Positions 50,077-58,573 of a stretch of DNA of 64,000 bases are shown here, piece after piece. Every line of letters begins with the position of its first letter. The stretch's first letter is position 1. Location: positions 417,846 to 481,845 of the forward strand of contig NZ_GL877881.1 in NCBI RefSeq assembly GCF_000194155.1. The letters run 5' to 3'. The notes beneath the pieces were generated by a model that worked only from the letters and a program-made list of their open reading frames with translations, had not been told where the DNA came from and did not search any database. The position numbers were made by a program, and so were the translations under genes. This DNA is from Saccharopolyspora spinosa NRRL 18395 (GTDB lineage Bacteria > Actinomycetota > Actinomycetes > Mycobacteriales > Pseudonocardiaceae).

Positions 50077-51399
50077 ATGACCGACCACGCCCTCGGCGCG
50101 CGCGGCCCACGATCGGGGCTGAAGGCGCTCGCCGCGGGAAGCATCGGCAACTTCGTGGAATGGTTCGACTTCGCGATCTACTCGGCATCCATCCCCATCG
50201 TCGCCAGGCTCTTCTTCCCGCCAGGCAACGATTACGCTGCGTTGCTCTCCGCGTTCGCGCTCTATGGCGTGGCCTTCCTTGCCCGGCCCCTGGGCGGCGT
50301 TGTCTGGGGCAATCTGGGCGATCGGCTCGGCCGCCGCAACGTGCTCGCTACCATCGTGCTGCTGATGGGTGCCGCCACGATGGCGATCGGGCTGTTGCCC
50401 ACCTACGCCACTGTCGGGCTGCTCGCGCCTGTCCTGCTGGCGCTGTGCCGGCTGGTCCAAGGCTTCTCCGGCGGCGGGGAGTTCACCGGTGCGACGTCGT
50501 TCATCACCGAGTACGCACCGTCCAACCGGCGCGGACTGTTTTCCGCCATTTCCGCAACCTTCACCACGCTACCGGCGGTCCTCGGCACCCTGACCGTGCT
50601 GGGGATGCGGGTGATCATGTCCGAGGCGTCGTTCATCGAGTGGGGTTGGCGGGTGCCGTTCCTAATCGGCGGCCCCCTCGCGATCGTCGGCCTGGTCATC
50701 CGGTTGCGCATGAACGAGACGCCGGCGTTCCAGGAGGTGGCGGGCAAGCACGAGGTCGAGAGTGCGCCACTGCGCGTGGCCGTGCGGCATCATGGCCGGC
50801 AAATCGCGCTGGTGTTCGCCATCGCGTCGCTAAGCGGGCTGGGTGCCTACACGCTGGGGACATACTTCGTTTCCTACCTCACAGTGACGATCAAGATCAG
50901 TCCAACTGCGGCGTTGCTGGCGAACGCCGCCGCGCTCGCGGCAACCGTTCCGCTGGTGCCGGCGGCGGGGCTGCTTGGCGACCGGATCGGCCGCAAGCCG
51001 CTGCTGTTTATCGGCTCGGCAGGGTTCATCGCGCTGAGCGTGCCGGGATACCTACTCGCCGCCCAAGGCAGTCTGTCGACAGCCATCCTCGGTCAGCTCT
51101 TCGTCGCGCTGCCGTGGAGCTTTGTGGTCGCTGCCGTCGTAGCGATCCAGATGGAGATCTTCCCGACGCGGGTGCGGTACAGCGCCTCATCGATCGGCTA
51201 CAACCTGGCTTACATGGTCTTCGGCGGTACGGCGCCCCTGGTCGCCACCTGGCTGGTGTCGGTCACCGGCAGCTCCATCTCGCCAGCGTTCTACCTCATG
51301 ATCGTCGCCGCCGTGATCTTCGTGGTCGCTTTCGCGCTGCCCGAGACATCGCGGCTGTCGCTGCGGACCGGCGCCGAGCGGCCCGAGCCGGCGGTGTGA
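50077..51399 (+). CDS. MFS metabolite:H+ symporter
   Basis: A 440-residue, 12-TM transporter of the metabolite:H+ symporter (ProP/KgtP/ShiA) family. AAGSIGNFVEWFDFAIYSAS in TM1, GNLGDRLGRRN in loop 2-3, RLVQGFSGGGEFTGATSFIT and GLLGDRIGRKP in loop 8-9 are intact. AAGGAGG eight bases before ATG 50077 fixes the start. The substrate is probably an organic acid. No enzyme gene is next to it; both sides are transposon debris. It is a useful intact comparison for the broken transporter at 18084. Confidence 0.9.
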   Translation: MTDHALGARGPRSGLKALAAGSIGNFVEWFDFAIYSASIPIVARLFFPPGNDYAALLSAFALYGVAFLARPLGGVVWGNLGDRLGRRNVLATIVLLMGAATMAIGLLPTYATVGLLAPVLLALCRLVQGFSGGGEFTGATSFITEYAPSNRRGLFSAISATFTTLPAVLGTLTVLGMRVIMSEASFIEWGWRVPFLIGGPLAIVGLVIRLRMNETPAFQEVAGKHEVESAPLRVAVRHHGRQIALVFAIASLSGLGAYTLGTYFVSYLTVTIKISPTAALLANAAALAATVPLVPAAGLLGDRIGRKPLLFIGSAGFIALSVPGYLLAAQGSLSTAILGQLFVALPWSFVVAAVVAIQMEIFPTRVRYSASSIGYNLAYMVFGGTAPLVATWLVSVTGSSISPAFYLMIVAAVIFVVAFALPETSRLSLRTGAERPEPAV

Positions 51400-51441
51400 G
51401 CCGACCGTTCCGCCGCGTCAGCCTGACGCCGCGAAGCCGAA

Positions 51442-51850
51442 GTGGACCAATGGCCGAGTTCTCTTAGCAAGACTCCAGGCAACCCGCGGATCATGATCCC
51501 CCACGACGCCGATCTACCTCGGCGAAGAACGCGGAAGACCCTCATCCTGCGGCACGAGGTCGCGCTGCTACGCCGACAGGTCACCTCGCCGAAGCCCAGC
51601 TGGCCAGACCGGACACTGCTGGCGCGCGTCGAACGCAGCGTGCCCTTCGCGATGCTGGGCCTGACCATCCTCATCCTGTGGTACGCCGCCAACGGCACCC
51701 CCGACACCAACCTGGCCACCGCGCGCACCCGAGCACCCTGAAACCGCAAGAAGAACAACGTCAGCGTCGACGACATGCTCATCGCCTTCCGCCGGGCCGG
51801 AATAACTGCCATCAGCACAGGCCAGCACACAGTCGATCAGAATCCCGCCA
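51442..51850 (+). pseudogene. Transposase remnants
   Basis: Two scraps. At 51527-51630 the frame LILRHEVALLRRQVTSPKPS is the usual N-terminal start of an integrase-core transposase common in streptomycetes. At 51640-51810 LGLTILILWYAANGTPD ... TARTRAP, an in-frame TGA, then RKKNNVSVDDMLIAFRRAGI matches the C-terminal end of another transposase type, where the stop replaces the Trp of an APWYRKK-like motif. The rest of 51400-52019 has no gene. Confidence 0.5.
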
Positions 51851-52019
51851 CGCCCTCGACCAGCACCTCATCCGCCGCATACCTGCGAAACCTCAGCAAG
51901 CAACCTGTAGAGCGGTGTGCTTCCCGCCCGCAGCCTGGTCCACTGAAGGACAGCGTCATGGGTGGGCACAACGAAATTTTCTGACCGACGTGTATGGGAG
52001 TGGAAGGGGACGGCGCATC

Positions 52020-53918
52020 ATGGCGGCCACCACGCGTGTTCAACTGGTGCAGGGTGCGAAGGAGAAGACCGGGGCGTCGCGGGCTCGTGGCCGGGCTCCC
52101 TCCGTGCGGTCGGCGGGTGGGCGGGCTGGGGCGAGTGCGGTGGTCCGTGACGTGGCCGCATTCGTACTGGACGGCCAGCGGCCAGGTGTGCGCAGTGCCC
52201 CGGTGGCGTCGGGATCGGAGATCGGCGACGTCGTGTCCTCACCTGGTGCGCCCCTGCTCCAGCCGCTACGGGCGGAGAGGGAAGCCCGGTTGGGCGCCGA
52301 CTGCGGCCACGAGCTGGCTGAGCGGCCCGCAGTGCAACGCTCCAGCGTCCACGACGTTCTCCGTAGCGCCGGCCGGCCCCTGGACGACTCCACCCGCACC
52401 GATATGGAGTTCCGGCTCGGCGCTGACTTCTCGCAGGTGCGCATCCACGACGACACAGCCGCCAGGACCTCCGCGTCAGAGCTCGGCGCCCGCGCTTATA
52501 CCTCGGGCCACCACGTGGTCATCGGCGACGGCGACAAGCACACCCTCGCGCACGAGCTGACCCACGTGATCCAGCAGCGTCAGGGGCCCGTCTCCGGCAC
52601 CGACAACGGCTCGGGCCTCAGCGTCTCCGACCCGTCCGACCGCTTCGAGCGCGAGGCGGAGACGAATGCGCGACGCGCGATGAGCAAGCCCCAGCCGCTC
52701 CAGCACAGCGTGGCGCAGGCCGCACACGCCGACCGGTCTGTCACCGAGCTACCAGTGCAACGGATGCCCAAGGTGACTAAGGAGACTACGGAGTCCGAGG
52801 AGCCCAAGGCGAAGAGGGCTAGGACCGACAAGGGGAAGGTCGGTGGGCAGAGCCAGGTGAAGGAACTGTTGATCAAAGAACTCACGGACAGATGGGGGTG
52901 GAAGACGCACGGCGGCGGGCAGAGCCTGACCCTTCATCTCACGAACGCACTGGAGGAGACCAAGAAGACCGCCGCCACGAAAGTGGAGCAGATCTACGGG
53001 GCCAGTAACAACATACGGAAGCCGAAGTCCTACAAGAACAACCGGACCATGCAGAGCATGCGATGGATCTCCACGCTTGCGAAGGACTACCTGGACCGGA
53101 AAAATCCCTCCAACAAAGCGGAGGAGGTCCAGGCGACCGTCATCGGCACCACGATGTACATCTCGGCCAACCAGAACAAGCACAACACGCAGCTGGGCGA
53201 ACTGGCCGCGAAGCACAACACGGGCGAGGAATTCGCGAGGGCTCTCGTCGCCGACCTCGGTAAGCCGGAGACAGATGCGACCGACCGCTTCTCCCGGCAC
53301 GCCGGCAAACTGAGCAAGCGGGTGGCCAACGACGGTACCGGCGACTACGCCGAGATCGCTTCCAAAAAGGTGGCGGTCCCCGAGGACGTGCCGAAGGCCG
53401 ACGACGGGTTGCACGCGGAACGGCGACTGGGCCAACTCGCTGGTTTCGACCCGAAGATGACCATCGGCATCAAACGTCCCTGCGTCGTCTGCTACTCACA
53501 GCTTTACGCGGTGGTCGACGCGGAACTGGTCGGCGGAGGCAACCTCAAGGTCTACCCGGGCCCGCTGTGGCCGAGCAAAGCGGCCAACAAGGGCATGGCC
53601 AGCTACGAGGAGAAGAGCGTCAGAAGAGCGTCTCGGAGTATGCCAAGTACCTCCATGAAACGGTGCAGAAGGCCGACGGCACCTACATCAGCTTCACCCG
53701 GGCAGGGAAGTATTCATGGGACCAGAACAGCGACTCTGACTCGGACGCCTGAATTCTCATCCGCCGGCTCGCTCTACGGCCTTCGTGGAATCCGGGGCCG
53801 CCGCCCTGGTGCCCGAACCGTTCGCCACCCTCATCCTGCGCTACCGCGAGTTGCGCCCGAACATGCGCACCGCAACCAACCCGAACTCCCGGTGGCTGTT
53901 CGTTGGTCAGACGGGTAG
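52020..53918 (+). CDS. DUF4157 (eCIS-core) protein with C-terminal deaminase-like toxin domain, C-terminus frameshifted
   Basis: A 632-codon frame. Residues about 119-190 are DUF4157: RPLDDSTRTDMEFRLGADFS, VRIHDDTAA, ARAYTSGHHVVIG and LAHELTHVIQQ with H178-E-x2-H182. A Lys/Glu-rich linker follows. Residues about 365-515 look like a nucleic-acid/nucleotide deaminase toxin: strand ATVIGTTMYISANQN, H465-A-E467 in GLHAERRLG and P487-C488-x2-C491 in KRPCVVCYSQL, the zinc-binding HAE...PCxxC set. At 53611-53632 an 11-bp tandem duplication shifts the frame; without it the protein would end SVSEYAKYLHETVQK ... DSDSDA at 53752. No immunity gene is evident next to it. Function is inferred. Confidence 0.75.
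   Translation: MAATTRVQLVQGAKEKTGASRARGRAPSVRSAGGRAGASAVVRDVAAFVLDGQRPGVRSAPVASGSEIGDVVSSPGAPLLQPLRAEREARLGADCGHELAERPAVQRSSVHDVLRSAGRPLDDSTRTDMEFRLGADFSQVRIHDDTAARTSASELGARAYTSGHHVVIGDGDKHTLAHELTHVIQQRQGPVSGTDNGSGLSVSDPSDRFEREAETNARRAMSKPQPLQHSVAQAAHADRSVTELPVQRMPKVTKETTESEEPKAKRARTDKGKVGGQSQVKELLIKELTDRWGWKTHGGGQSLTLHLTNALEETKKTAATKVEQIYGASNNIRKPKSYKNNRTMQSMRWISTLAKDYLDRKNPSNKAEEVQATVIGTTMYISANQNKHNTQLGELAAKHNTGEEFARALVADLGKPETDATDRFSRHAGKLSKRVANDGTGDYAEIASKKVAVPEDVPKADDGLHAERRLGQLAGFDPKMTIGIKRPCVVCYSQLYAVVDAELVGGGNLKVYPGPLWPSKAANKGMASYEEKSVRRASRSMPSTSMKRCRRPTAPTSASPGQGSIHGTRTATLTRTPEFSSAGSLYGLRGIRGRRPGARTVRHPHPALPRVAPEHAHRNQPELPVAVRWSDG
53611..53632 (+). repeat. 11-bp tandem duplication causing a frameshift
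   Basis: AGAAGAGCGTC occurs twice in direct succession (53611-53621, 53622-53632). Removing one copy joins EEKSV to SEYAKYLHETVQKADGTYI and gives a sensible C-terminus ending at 53752. Confidence 0.9.
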
Positions 53919-53949
53919 GACAGCCGATCCGCCCAGGCGAATCGACTAG
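53782..53949 (+). pseudogene. Tyrosine-recombinase remnant
   Basis: The frame LVPEPFATLILRYRELRPNM then TATNPNSRWLFVGQTGR is a clear match to the region of actinomycete phage-type integrases that reads VPEPFAxLLL..RPNMxTATNxxSRWLFPGRRAG. Only 56 codons remain, overlapping the frameshifted tail of the deaminase gene. The following 290 bases to 54238 show no gene I can support. Confidence 0.7.
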
Positions 53950-54238
53950 GGTCTGGTTTGATTTCGGCTTTGTCGCCCGAGGCAAGGACAAGGTTGCTCG
54001 TACGCGGATCAAGTGGCCCGGCCATGACGAACATGCCGCTGGCGAACGCCTTGCCCAGATGATGGCGCCGCTGGCTCGTTTGGTGGCGGAAAGAGCCGGG
54101 CCGCGCCGTTTCCGATTTCTCGGCCTTTCCCTTACCGGTCAGCGCAAAGCCACCTTGCAGCTCGTACCACGCGAAGTGCCGACCTCGAACCGGGTTCCCC
54201 GCTCATCCAGGCAAGTTCTCCGTCATCGCTCCCCTCGC

Positions 54239-54778
54239 TCAGCCCGTGCCGTAGAACGCGTCGATGCCTTTGCGCCAGGCGGTGTCGAGATCGGCGTCGG
54301 GTGGGAAACGTTGGTTCAGCTCGAGGATGACCATGCCGTGCGCGAAAGCCCAGATGGCTCGTGCCCGTTCGCGGTCACCGCCGGTGGCGACGAGGAGCGG
54401 CGTTGCGGCCGCCTCCTCGACGCCGGACGTGAGCAAGTCGCGGCGCAGGGGCCGTTCGGTCATCAGCCGATAAAGGTTCGGCTGACGGCGCGCGAAGTCG
54501 CGGTATGCGGCGGTGAGGGCGGCGATCGGGGTGTCGGATCGATGGACGGCCTGCGCGAACAGTTCGGCCTGCTCCTCGAAGCCGACCGAGATCAGCGCTG
54601 CCTCGAGTGCCTGCTTGTCGCGGAGGTGCTCGTAGATCGAGGAGGCGCGGATCCCGAGTTTGGCGGCGAGGCGGCGCATCGACAGCGCATCGGGACCTTC
54701 CCGCTCGAGGAGTTGCCGCGCGGTCTGCACGATCTCCCGGGCTCGCGGGGTGAGCCGGCTCAGTGCGTGGGACGTCAT
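54239..54778 (-). CDS. TetR-family regulator
   Basis: A 179-residue repressor. LTPRAREIVQTARQLLEREG and MRRLAAKLGIRASSIYEHLR form the helix-turn-helix; the C-terminal part (AYRDFARRQPNLYRLMTERP) is the WHG/TetR_C_33 type. ATG 54778 lies 22 bases from the edge of a long perfect palindrome that it shares with the divergent membrane-protein gene, so it probably represses both. Confidence 0.9.
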   Translation of the reverse strand: MTSHALSRLTPRAREIVQTARQLLEREGPDALSMRRLAAKLGIRASSIYEHLRDKQALEAALISVGFEEQAELFAQAVHRSDTPIAALTAAYRDFARRQPNLYRLMTERPLRRDLLTSGVEEAAATPLLVATGGDRERARAIWAFAHGMVILELNQRFPPDADLDTAWRKGIDAFYGTG

Positions 54779-54800
54779 CCATCCCGCCTTCCCAGAAGGA

Positions 54801-54837
54801 CCTAACGGTGTTAGTTTAGATCCCTAACACCGTTAGG
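54801..54837. promoter_or_regulatory. TetR operator, perfect 14-bp inverted repeat
   Basis: CCTAACGGTGTTAG - tttagatcc - CTAACACCGTTAGG, centred between the divergent TetR and membrane-protein genes. Size and place fit a TetR dimer-pair site. Confidence 0.85.
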
Positions 54838-54853
54838 GTGAAAGGTGGCGTCG

Positions 54854-55285
54854 ATGCCCGCTCGTGCCCCATCCCGTCACGTCAAGACCGGCAGCGGCGC
54901 CGCGCGGATCCGTGACCGCGTCGCGCGGGCACTGCTCGTCCTCGCCGCCGCTGGTGCCCTCGCCGCAGTGGCCGGCGCAGTGGGCGCCGTCGCGGACGCC
55001 GGACCAGCCACACGGATGGTCGAGACCTGGCGCATGCTCGGCTTCGGTGTCTTCGCGGGCGTGTTCCTGCTGCTGGTCTACCGCCCCCGGCTCTACGCCG
55101 GGATCTGGGAGCTCGCCATCCTCAACAAGCTCGCCCTGACCCTGGCCGCCTTGTCCTTCGGCAGCGGGACCGACGGCGCTGGCGCGGCGCTGATCGCCGA
55201 CGGAGCGGTCACGCTCATCCTGCTGGCCGCGTATGTTCTCAGCCGGGGCTGGACGGCCTGGTCGACCGCAAGGGCCGTGGCGTGA
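54854..55285 (+). CDS. Small four-TM membrane protein
   Basis: A 143-residue protein with four hydrophobic helices (ALLVLAAAGALAAVAGAVGA, MLGFGVFAGVFLLLVY, ILNKLALTLAALSF, AVTLILLAAYVLS) and a basic N-terminus. I do not recognise a named family with certainty; it resembles small membrane proteins often paired with a TetR regulator. ATG 54854 with AAAGG eight bases upstream is preferred over GTG 54845. It is under the shared palindrome. Confidence 0.7.
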   Translation: MPARAPSRHVKTGSGAARIRDRVARALLVLAAAGALAAVAGAVGAVADAGPATRMVETWRMLGFGVFAGVFLLLVYRPRLYAGIWELAILNKLALTLAALSFGSGTDGAGAALIADGAVTLILLAAYVLSRGWTAWSTARAVA

Positions 55286-55594
55286 CGCAAGGCGTCCGCG
55301 ACCGCCGCCGAAAGCCACTCCGGACACGCTGACCGCGTCCGCGCCACGCTTCCTGGCCGAGAGCATCGCCTGGGCCGTCGTGACACCGTATGAAACTGCA
55401 GCGGAAATCAGCCGGTTTGCGGCCCCGTTGTGTTTGGCTGAGATCAGCGAGCTGCGGGATTGCTTGCCGTGCGGCGACACCGAAGCGAGCAGCAACGGCC
55501 AGCGCCGCCCGTCTGCTGCGGTAGGTTTCCGCCGCTGTGCCGACCAAAGAATCATCGGCGTCCGCTCGACGACGCGCCCGCCTCCGCTCGTATG
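55286..55594. other. Gap without a recognisable gene
   Basis: 309 bases between the membrane-protein gene and the end of the leftward MmgE/PrpD gene. No motif, repeat or hairpin of note was seen. Confidence 0.4.
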
Positions 55595-56851
55595 TCAGGC
55601 CGGCACACCGACCGCACACCGCAGCTCGGATATGAGCGAACGGACATCGGATGCGGCCGAGACAATCGGCGGAGCAACACCGGGCCCGACGAGCCTCGCC
55701 CACTTCCCGCCGATCGCTTCGTTGTCCGGAGGAACGGACCACAACGTTCGGGGACGGTCGGGGAGATCGACCCGGGCCCACGGCTGGTAGGTGGTGTCCT
55801 GATCCTCGGCATCGACCCGGACGACCACCGTGTCGAAGGCAGCCCGAACCGCTGGTTCGATCAGACCGTCACGAATCGCGTCGTTGTCGAGGCGCCCGTA
55901 GTGCAACGCGCACGCGATCGTGTAGGGCAGGCTCATCCGGGCTTCCGGGATTCCTGCGGGCCACGCCGTCGTCGTCTCGTCGGCAACGAGCTGCGGGACG
56001 GTGACATCGACGGTGCCGCGCCTGCTCAGCTCGGCTCGCAATGACAGAACGACCTCGACGGCCGGGTGCGTGCCGCTGCAGCTCGGGTAGAGCTTCGCAA
56101 GCATGTCCGATCCGTCCACGGTGTCGTCGCGAAGCGCCGCCGCCCGGAAACCGAACGCCGCAGCCATCGCCGGGAGTGACGCCTCCCCTGCCCAGCTCTC
56201 TTGCACCGCGATCCTGTGCGCCAGAAGAGCGTTCTCCGCCGCACGACCCGCGTGCACGCACTTGAGGCTCGACATGTTGTTCGCACGCAGACCGCCCATC
56301 AGCGAGCCCACGATCCCAAGCGCTCGACGGGTGCGCGCGTGGTCGTCGACCAGCGCCCCGTACGCGACGACCGCACCGAGCGCCGAGGCGGTCCCGGTTG
56401 CATGCCATCCCGCCCGCAGGTGGTTCGGCACGACGAACCCGCCGAGCATGCGGAGGAACCGATGCCCTGCCGTCGCTGCCCGGGCGACGTGGAGTCCTGG
56501 GGTCGCGGAGGGCACGACCGCGAGCAGTGTTGACCAGACGACGCTGGACACGTGTGCCGTCGTCGATAGCTGAGTGTCGTCGAGATCCTGGCTGTGGGCC
56601 GCCGCTGCGTTGACGAATGCCGCATCGTGGCCGGGCACGTCATCTAGCGAGGTGTGAGCGAGAAGCCGTGGCGGTACGCGCCGGGCCTCGGCGAGCGCGG
56701 CGACGAAAGGTTCGTATCGACCGCCGGCGATGCATGCGATCGTGTCGACCGCCGTGCGATCGGTGATGGCGGTTTCGGCGCGAGGTGTGGCGAAGATCCG
56801 GCTGAGAGCTTCCTCCGCAGCCTCGGTGAAGCTGAGTTCGTTTTCACTCAT
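55595..56851 (-). CDS. MmgE/PrpD-family protein
   Basis: A 418-residue protein with the MmgE/PrpD layout: helical domain with AHSQDLDDTQLSTTAHVSSV, GWHATGTASALGAVVAYGAL and LYPSCSGTHPAVEVVLSLRA, then the small C-terminal alpha/beta domain with RMSLPYTIACALHYG. The family includes 2-methylcitrate dehydratase, cis-aconitate decarboxylase and iminodisuccinate epimerase. Its operon partner is an aspartase/fumarase-type lyase, which favours the last as a model, but that is inference. ATG 56851 overlaps the MFS stop by eight bases. Confidence 0.85.
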   Translation of the reverse strand: MSENELSFTEAAEEALSRIFATPRAETAITDRTAVDTIACIAGGRYEPFVAALAEARRVPPRLLAHTSLDDVPGHDAAFVNAAAAHSQDLDDTQLSTTAHVSSVVWSTLLAVVPSATPGLHVARAATAGHRFLRMLGGFVVPNHLRAGWHATGTASALGAVVAYGALVDDHARTRRALGIVGSLMGGLRANNMSSLKCVHAGRAAENALLAHRIAVQESWAGEASLPAMAAAFGFRAAALRDDTVDGSDMLAKLYPSCSGTHPAVEVVLSLRAELSRRGTVDVTVPQLVADETTTAWPAGIPEARMSLPYTIACALHYGRLDNDAIRDGLIEPAVRAAFDTVVVRVDAEDQDTTYQPWARVDLPDRPRTLWSVPPDNEAIGGKWARLVGPGVAPPIVSAASDVRSLISELRCAVGVPA

Positions 56852-58214
56852 TGGTGGCCCCCAGCCGCGATTTGCCGGTCTCCGGTGCGTAGAAGTAGCA
56901 CGCGCCACCGCCGAGAACGAGGACGACGACACACGCGAGCATCGCGACGTGGATCCCGAGAAATTCGGAGACAACCGGGAGCAGGAAAGTGCTGATGCTC
57001 GCGCCGACCCGACTCGCGGCAACGGCGGTGCCGACTCCGGTTCCTCGCAGATCGGTCGGGAACAGCTCCTGCGGATATATGAACGCAAGCGTGTCCCGCG
57101 CCGACAGGGCGAAGGCGAGTACCGCGAATAGGGCGATCGTCACCGAGGTCGGCAGGTTGAGCACGGAGAGCGGAAACAGCAGGACAGCTGAGGCGGCGAA
57201 GCTGCCGACTAGGAACGATCGACGTGCGATGCGGTCGATCACGAGCATGCCCACGACCGCACCGGCGAGGAGGAGCAGGTTGTAGATGGCTCCACCGAAG
57301 TACGGGTCGCTCACGCCTAGGGCTTTGAGGATCCGCGGGCTGAAGGTACTCAGAGCGAAGTAGGGCATGATGTGACATGCGTAGAAGACGCAGATCAGGA
57401 TGGTACGACGACGCAACGGCGGCTGAAACAGTCTCCGGAACGTGTTGCCGTTCTCCTTCGCCCGTCCCGGGGCGTCTGCACCGATGGTCACATGCGAGCC
57501 GAGCTTCACCTGCAGGATGGCAGTGGCTTCCTGGGCGCGCCCCTTGGCGACGAGCCAGCGGGGCGACTCCGGGATCCCGATCCGCGCGAGGAGGATGGCC
57601 ACTGCCGGAACCGCGCTACTCGCCAGCATCCACCGCCATGCGCCGTCACCGACATCTAGACTCACGATGAAATAGCCGACCAGGTATGCGGCGGCGTATC
57701 CGGCCGCCCACGACAGCGCGAGCAGGCTCATCATACGGCCGCGGGTTTGCCGAGGAGCGAACTCGCTGACGAGGGTCTTGCTCGCGGCGTAGTCCGCGCC
57801 AAGGACTACACCGAGCAGCAGGCGCAGGACGAACAGCTGCCACGGCGCTGCAACCCAGAACTGGACCAGTGACAGGATCGCCAGGACGATCATGTCGAAT
57901 GCGAAAATTGGCCGCCTACCGATGCGGTCGATCAGGTAGCCGGAGAACAGACTTCCGACGAGAAGTCCCAGCATGGACGCCGCGCCGAGCAGCCCGAGCC
58001 AGATGGCGTTCAGGCCGAGGACGGAAGTAGCGGTCACCAACGAGATTCCGACGATTCCGAGAATGTATCCGTCGGAGAACTGTCCCCCTGACCCGGAGAC
58101 GGCCACATGAAGGTGGAACCGCCCGAAGGGAACATCGTCGAACTGCACGGACTTTTCGGGATTGGCGACGCGCCCCACGGATGAGGTCGTCGACTGTGAC
58201 GACGATTCGGTCAT
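56844..58214 (-). CDS. MFS transporter, sugar-porter/AAHS type
   Basis: A 456-residue 12-TM transporter. The N-terminus VPFGRFHLHVAVSGSGGQFS is followed by the loop motifs GYLIDRIGRRPIF and RLLLGVVLGADYAASKTLVS, then PESPRWLVAKGR and, in the C-half, YPQELFPTDLRGTGVG, as in sugar-porter and metabolite MFS proteins. AAGGAAC lies before ATG 58214. It sits between the lyase scar and the MmgE/PrpD gene, so it probably brings in the substrate of the lyase pathway. Confidence 0.9.
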   Translation of the reverse strand: MTESSSQSTTSSVGRVANPEKSVQFDDVPFGRFHLHVAVSGSGGQFSDGYILGIVGISLVTATSVLGLNAIWLGLLGAASMLGLLVGSLFSGYLIDRIGRRPIFAFDMIVLAILSLVQFWVAAPWQLFVLRLLLGVVLGADYAASKTLVSEFAPRQTRGRMMSLLALSWAAGYAAAYLVGYFIVSLDVGDGAWRWMLASSAVPAVAILLARIGIPESPRWLVAKGRAQEATAILQVKLGSHVTIGADAPGRAKENGNTFRRLFQPPLRRRTILICVFYACHIMPYFALSTFSPRILKALGVSDPYFGGAIYNLLLLAGAVVGMLVIDRIARRSFLVGSFAASAVLLFPLSVLNLPTSVTIALFAVLAFALSARDTLAFIYPQELFPTDLRGTGVGTAVAASRVGASISTFLLPVVSEFLGIHVAMLACVVVLVLGGGACYFYAPETGKSRLGATNE

Positions 58215-58239
58215 GAGAGTTCCTTGATAAGAATGGGTT

Positions 58240-58573
58240 TCGAAGTTCCCAGTGGTCGAGTGCGTCGGCGAGGTTGCGCTCGCGATGCGGGCCGTTCCAG
58301 GGCAGGCCATCGATACAGCGGTCCGCGAAGGTCCGTACGTCGGCGGTGAGGTCATCGAAGTCGACGATGACCGGTTCCATCAAGTTGAGCTCGGGCTCTC
58401 GGTCAGCGACGGCACGATCGCCGACCCTTCCCGTACGCGGAATCGTGAGATCGCCGAGTCCGCCGCAGGCCCGAAGACAGGAACCGGATATCAGCGGCGA
58501 TCAGGTGGAAATGGGTGAGCGGAGCATCCTCATAGGCGAGAGCAGTGGTCGTGTTCTGGGTTTGGGTGCTCAT
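58240..58573 (-). pseudogene. Chimeric scrap: MFS N-terminus joined to lyase C-terminus
   Basis: ATG 58573 overlaps the stop of the intact lyase and encodes STQTQNTTTALAYEDAPLTH-FHL, which matches the start of an MFS protein like the one at 58214 (its VPFGRFHL). It then changes, without linker, into lyase sequence: ADIRFLSSGL, a frameshifted GGLGDLTIP, then LMEPVIVDFDDLTADVRTFA and WNGPHRERNLADALDHW, paralogous to the last 130 or so codons of the intact lyase. It cannot make either protein. It records a deletion between two lyase-MFS units. Confidence 0.8.

Noticed and set aside
53950..54230. Plus-strand frame after the integrase scrap as a possible immunity gene for the deaminase
   Set aside because: No start with a ribosome site, and the sequence does not resemble known immunity families such as SUKH or Imm; evidence is too weak.
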